A stretch of DNA of 64,000 nt from Magnolia sinica. Its lineage: Eukaryota > Streptophyta > Magnoliopsida > Magnoliales > Magnoliaceae. The translations under genes and the position numbers were made by a program. Shown here one piece after another: positions 61,741-64,000 of the stretch. Position 1 is the first letter of the stretch. Every line of letters starts with the position of its first letter. Below the pieces are notes generated by a model, which ran no database searches, was not told the DNA's origin, and worked only from the letters and a program-made list of their open reading frames with translations. The stretch covers positions 21,287,586-21,351,585 of the forward strand of contig NC_080589.1 in the NCBI RefSeq assembly GCF_029962835.1, given 5' to 3'.

Positions 61741-62600
61741 GATTGGCCGATTCCGATTGTTGTGACTGATTTGTCGATTCTGATTATCGATCGATTCGAT
61801 TGTCGTGACCGATTTGCCGACTCTGATTATCGATCGATCCGATTGTCGTGATCGATTTGCCGACTCTGATTATCGATCGATCCAATTGTCGTGACCGATT
61901 TGTCGACTCTGATTATCGATCGATCCGATTGTCGTGACCGATTTGCCGACTCTGATTATCGATCGATCCGATTGTCGTGACCGATTTGCCAACTCTGATT
62001 ATCGATTTGCCGACTCTGATTACCGATCGATTCGATTGTCATGATCGATTTGCCAATTCTGATTATCGATTTGCCGACTCTGATTACCGATCGATTCGAT
62101 TGTCATGACCGATTTGCCGATTCTGATTATCGATCGATCCCGATGTAGTGATTGATTTGCCAACTCTGATTATCGATCGATCCCGATTGTCGTGACCGAT
62201 TTGTCGATTCTGATTATCAATCGATTCCGATTGTCATGGCTGTTTGCCGATTTTCATTGTCATGATCGGTTTGCTGATTATAATTATTAATCGATTTCGA
62301 TTGTCGTGACCGATTGCCGATTGATATGACTGATTTGTCAATTCTGACTATCGATCGACCCCGATTGTCGTGACCGATTGCTGATTCTGATTGACATGAC
62401 TGGTTTGTCGATTCTGATTATCGACCGATTTCGATTGTCGTGATCGATTACCGATTGACGTGATTATTGATCGATTCCGATTTGTTGAGGCCGATTGTAT
62501 AGGCCGATTTTGATTGCCGAGGCTGAGTATCGAGGCCGGTTCTGAGTGTCGAACCTGATTGTTAAGGCCGATTTTGATTGCCAAGGCCTATTGTTGATGC
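61741..62600 (+). repeat. 43-bp minisatellite inside giant LTR copy 3
   Basis: About twenty degenerate head-to-tail units, each roughly GATTGTCGTGACCGATTTGC followed by CGACTCTGATTATCGATCGATCC (43 bp). The best-conserved units lie at about 61800-61990; the right half is shortened and mixed. The repeat is missing from the corresponding place in copies 1 and 2. Confidence 0.9.
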
Positions 62601-64000
62601 TTTTATAATGTATATGCGACCCGTAGTTGAGGCCCCATGGTGATGTATTTGAAGCCCATGGGCAAGGCCCATTGTGATGTATTCGTGGCCTATGGACAAG
62701 GCCTATTGTGATATGTATTAGGCCCATGACGCATGACCCATTTGATGTATTCAAGACCCATGTGTAGGGCCCACATGTCATGTATTTGAGGCCCATGAGC
62801 AGGGCCCACCTGTTGTGTATATGTGGCCCTTGAGTAAGGCCATTGTGTTGTATATTAGGCCTTTATGTGGGGCCGTGGGCCCATTATATGTTTGGCTCTA
62901 TGTGAGCTATTCCTTGGGGGCAATATTGGTTAAATGTTCACATTGTCGAGGCCGGCCGTTGACACCGATTATGAGTATGTGACAGCATAACATCATCATA
63001 CATGCCCATACGCATCATCTGCATGTTTGTTATGAGATATGGTTGACCATTGCATATGTCATTGGGCAGATTGTTATGAGACTCCTTGATAGGCGGATGA
63101 TATTTCACATGAGCGCATGGTATGTGCAGGATTGATGCATGACTGGATTGTATGACTCATGCATCTTGCATTGTGACTACTGTACGCCTTAGCGACATCA
63201 GGGCCGTAGCCTCCACAGGCATATCGTGGATGGCCAGATGGGACACCGGAAATGTTGGTTCTAGCATACGGGCGCCATAGATGTCCCTGGGTGAAAATCC
63301 CTAAACCCTCTTGGTACCAGAGGACGCCCCAACGTTAAGACCGAGTGGATACATGAGCGCCCGAGTGCCGAATACCAGGAGGCCGCGTCTCTCACTGTGT
63401 AGTGGTCGGTTGGAAAGGGGTGTGGCCTTACTCGCCCGAGGGTAGGGGGCAATACTAGGCTGAGTTTGACCAGCTCGTGAATGGGTCCGCTATCGACGTG
63501 CCGGATAGGTATTGGCAGACTATTGGCCAGGCGGATAGTGAGGTTTCTTACGCTCACTTGGACTGTGCGGCTGGGAGAGCGGCAGTGCCATTTGGAGTGT
63601 ACTAAACCCCGGTGATGATCCTAGAGATGAACTGTACTGATATGTGGATTTAGTAAGTAGGAGTTGCATACTCATTCATGCATTCATTCATTCACTATCC
63701 ACTCGGGTTGGTGGTGCGCAACTATTTGTTACGAGTACTTTTGCAATGGCCAGAATTTCGGTTGGGGCACGCGACTAACCTGAGACCAGGAGTTTACCAC
63801 ATTGAGTCTAACTATCCAAATTTAGGTATGGGACTGGTTTGGATAGAAGTCCCTTGTGATGGACCCCATAGCCTGCGATACTACGTACCATCATCCCGAC
63901 TTCACACTCTAGTATGGTCATTCCATTCGCACCGCATATTGTAGAACATTCGCGGCATATGGCATTTTGGGTTATTGTGTCTCTGCATTTATATGGTTTA

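Larger units (their letters stand above)
58805..64000 (+). mobile_element. Giant LTR family, copy 3 (open at window end)
   Basis: Begins TGTAAGACCTGTATTC and runs to the window edge; the left flank is TGTAA. The start aligns with copy 2 (reverse) and, more loosely, with copy 1 at 35042. The part from about 63180 aligns with 38.4-38.9 kb and, reversed, with 48.97-49.45 kb, so roughly 600 bp of LTR should lie beyond the window. It is longer than the others because it holds a 43-bp minisatellite and a repeat of its GGCCCAC-rich segment (about 61490-61700 and 62700-62950). Whether it is solo or the 5' LTR of a full element cannot be seen. Confidence 0.8.

Noticed and set aside
61741-62600. Regular spaced repeats resembling a CRISPR array
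   Set aside because: Units are contiguous and degenerate with no unique spacers, and the DNA is plant nuclear; it is a minisatellite within an LTR.

Overview
This is a window of nuclear flowering-plant DNA. It holds one intact gene, the plastid isoprenoid-pathway gene DXS (1-deoxy-D-xylulose-5-phosphate synthase, class I type), on the minus strand at 21989-32290. Almost everything else is repeat: retrotransposon remnants and long solo LTRs, DNA transposons with clear terminal inverted repeats, a SINE, microsatellites, and broken or transposed gene pieces. The short GGGCCCACC-rich phrase that recurs through the window looks to me like repeat DNA of magnoliid genomes, but that placement is from memory and weak.

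Layout. 1-6.1 kb: an LRR receptor-like-protein pseudogene whose 3' part is repeated in inverted orientation on the far side of a Ty1/copia remnant. 7.7-15.5 kb: a same-strand series of intron-containing gene fragments (HMGB, MATE transporter, the last exon of the 26S proteasome ATPase RPT1, and an unrecognised gene), which looks like transposon-captured or translocated gene debris. 17.5 kb: a tRNA-derived SINE with a 14-bp target duplication. 20.3 kb: a probable solo LTR. 22.0-32.3 kb: DXS, ten exons that splice into a 716-residue open frame, with TATA box and G-box upstream and transposons in introns 1, 4 and 7.

34.75-47.23 kb: a PIF/Harbinger element (decayed transposase, MYB-like ORF, and an ORF with an RNase H1 N-terminal/viroplasmin-type domain). 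It is interrupted by a 4434-bp solo LTR with perfect 5-bp target duplication and by a 1260-bp non-autonomous hAT element with perfect 8-bp target duplication. 48.28-58.04 kb: a second giant LTR of the same family in reverse orientation (target duplication CTTTA). It contains a nested 3.16-kb LTR of another family and a later internal 2.1-kb duplication. 58.8 kb to the window end: a third copy of the giant LTR family, still open at the edge and carrying a 43-bp minisatellite.

How it fits together: DXS is the only gene for which I can claim function. It makes DXP from pyruvate and glyceraldehyde-3-phosphate in plastids, the entry step of the MEP pathway. The remainder is a layered insertion record whose order can be read from target duplications and paralogous empty sites. 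Junctions and frames were read by eye; percent identities, ages and database matches were not computed.
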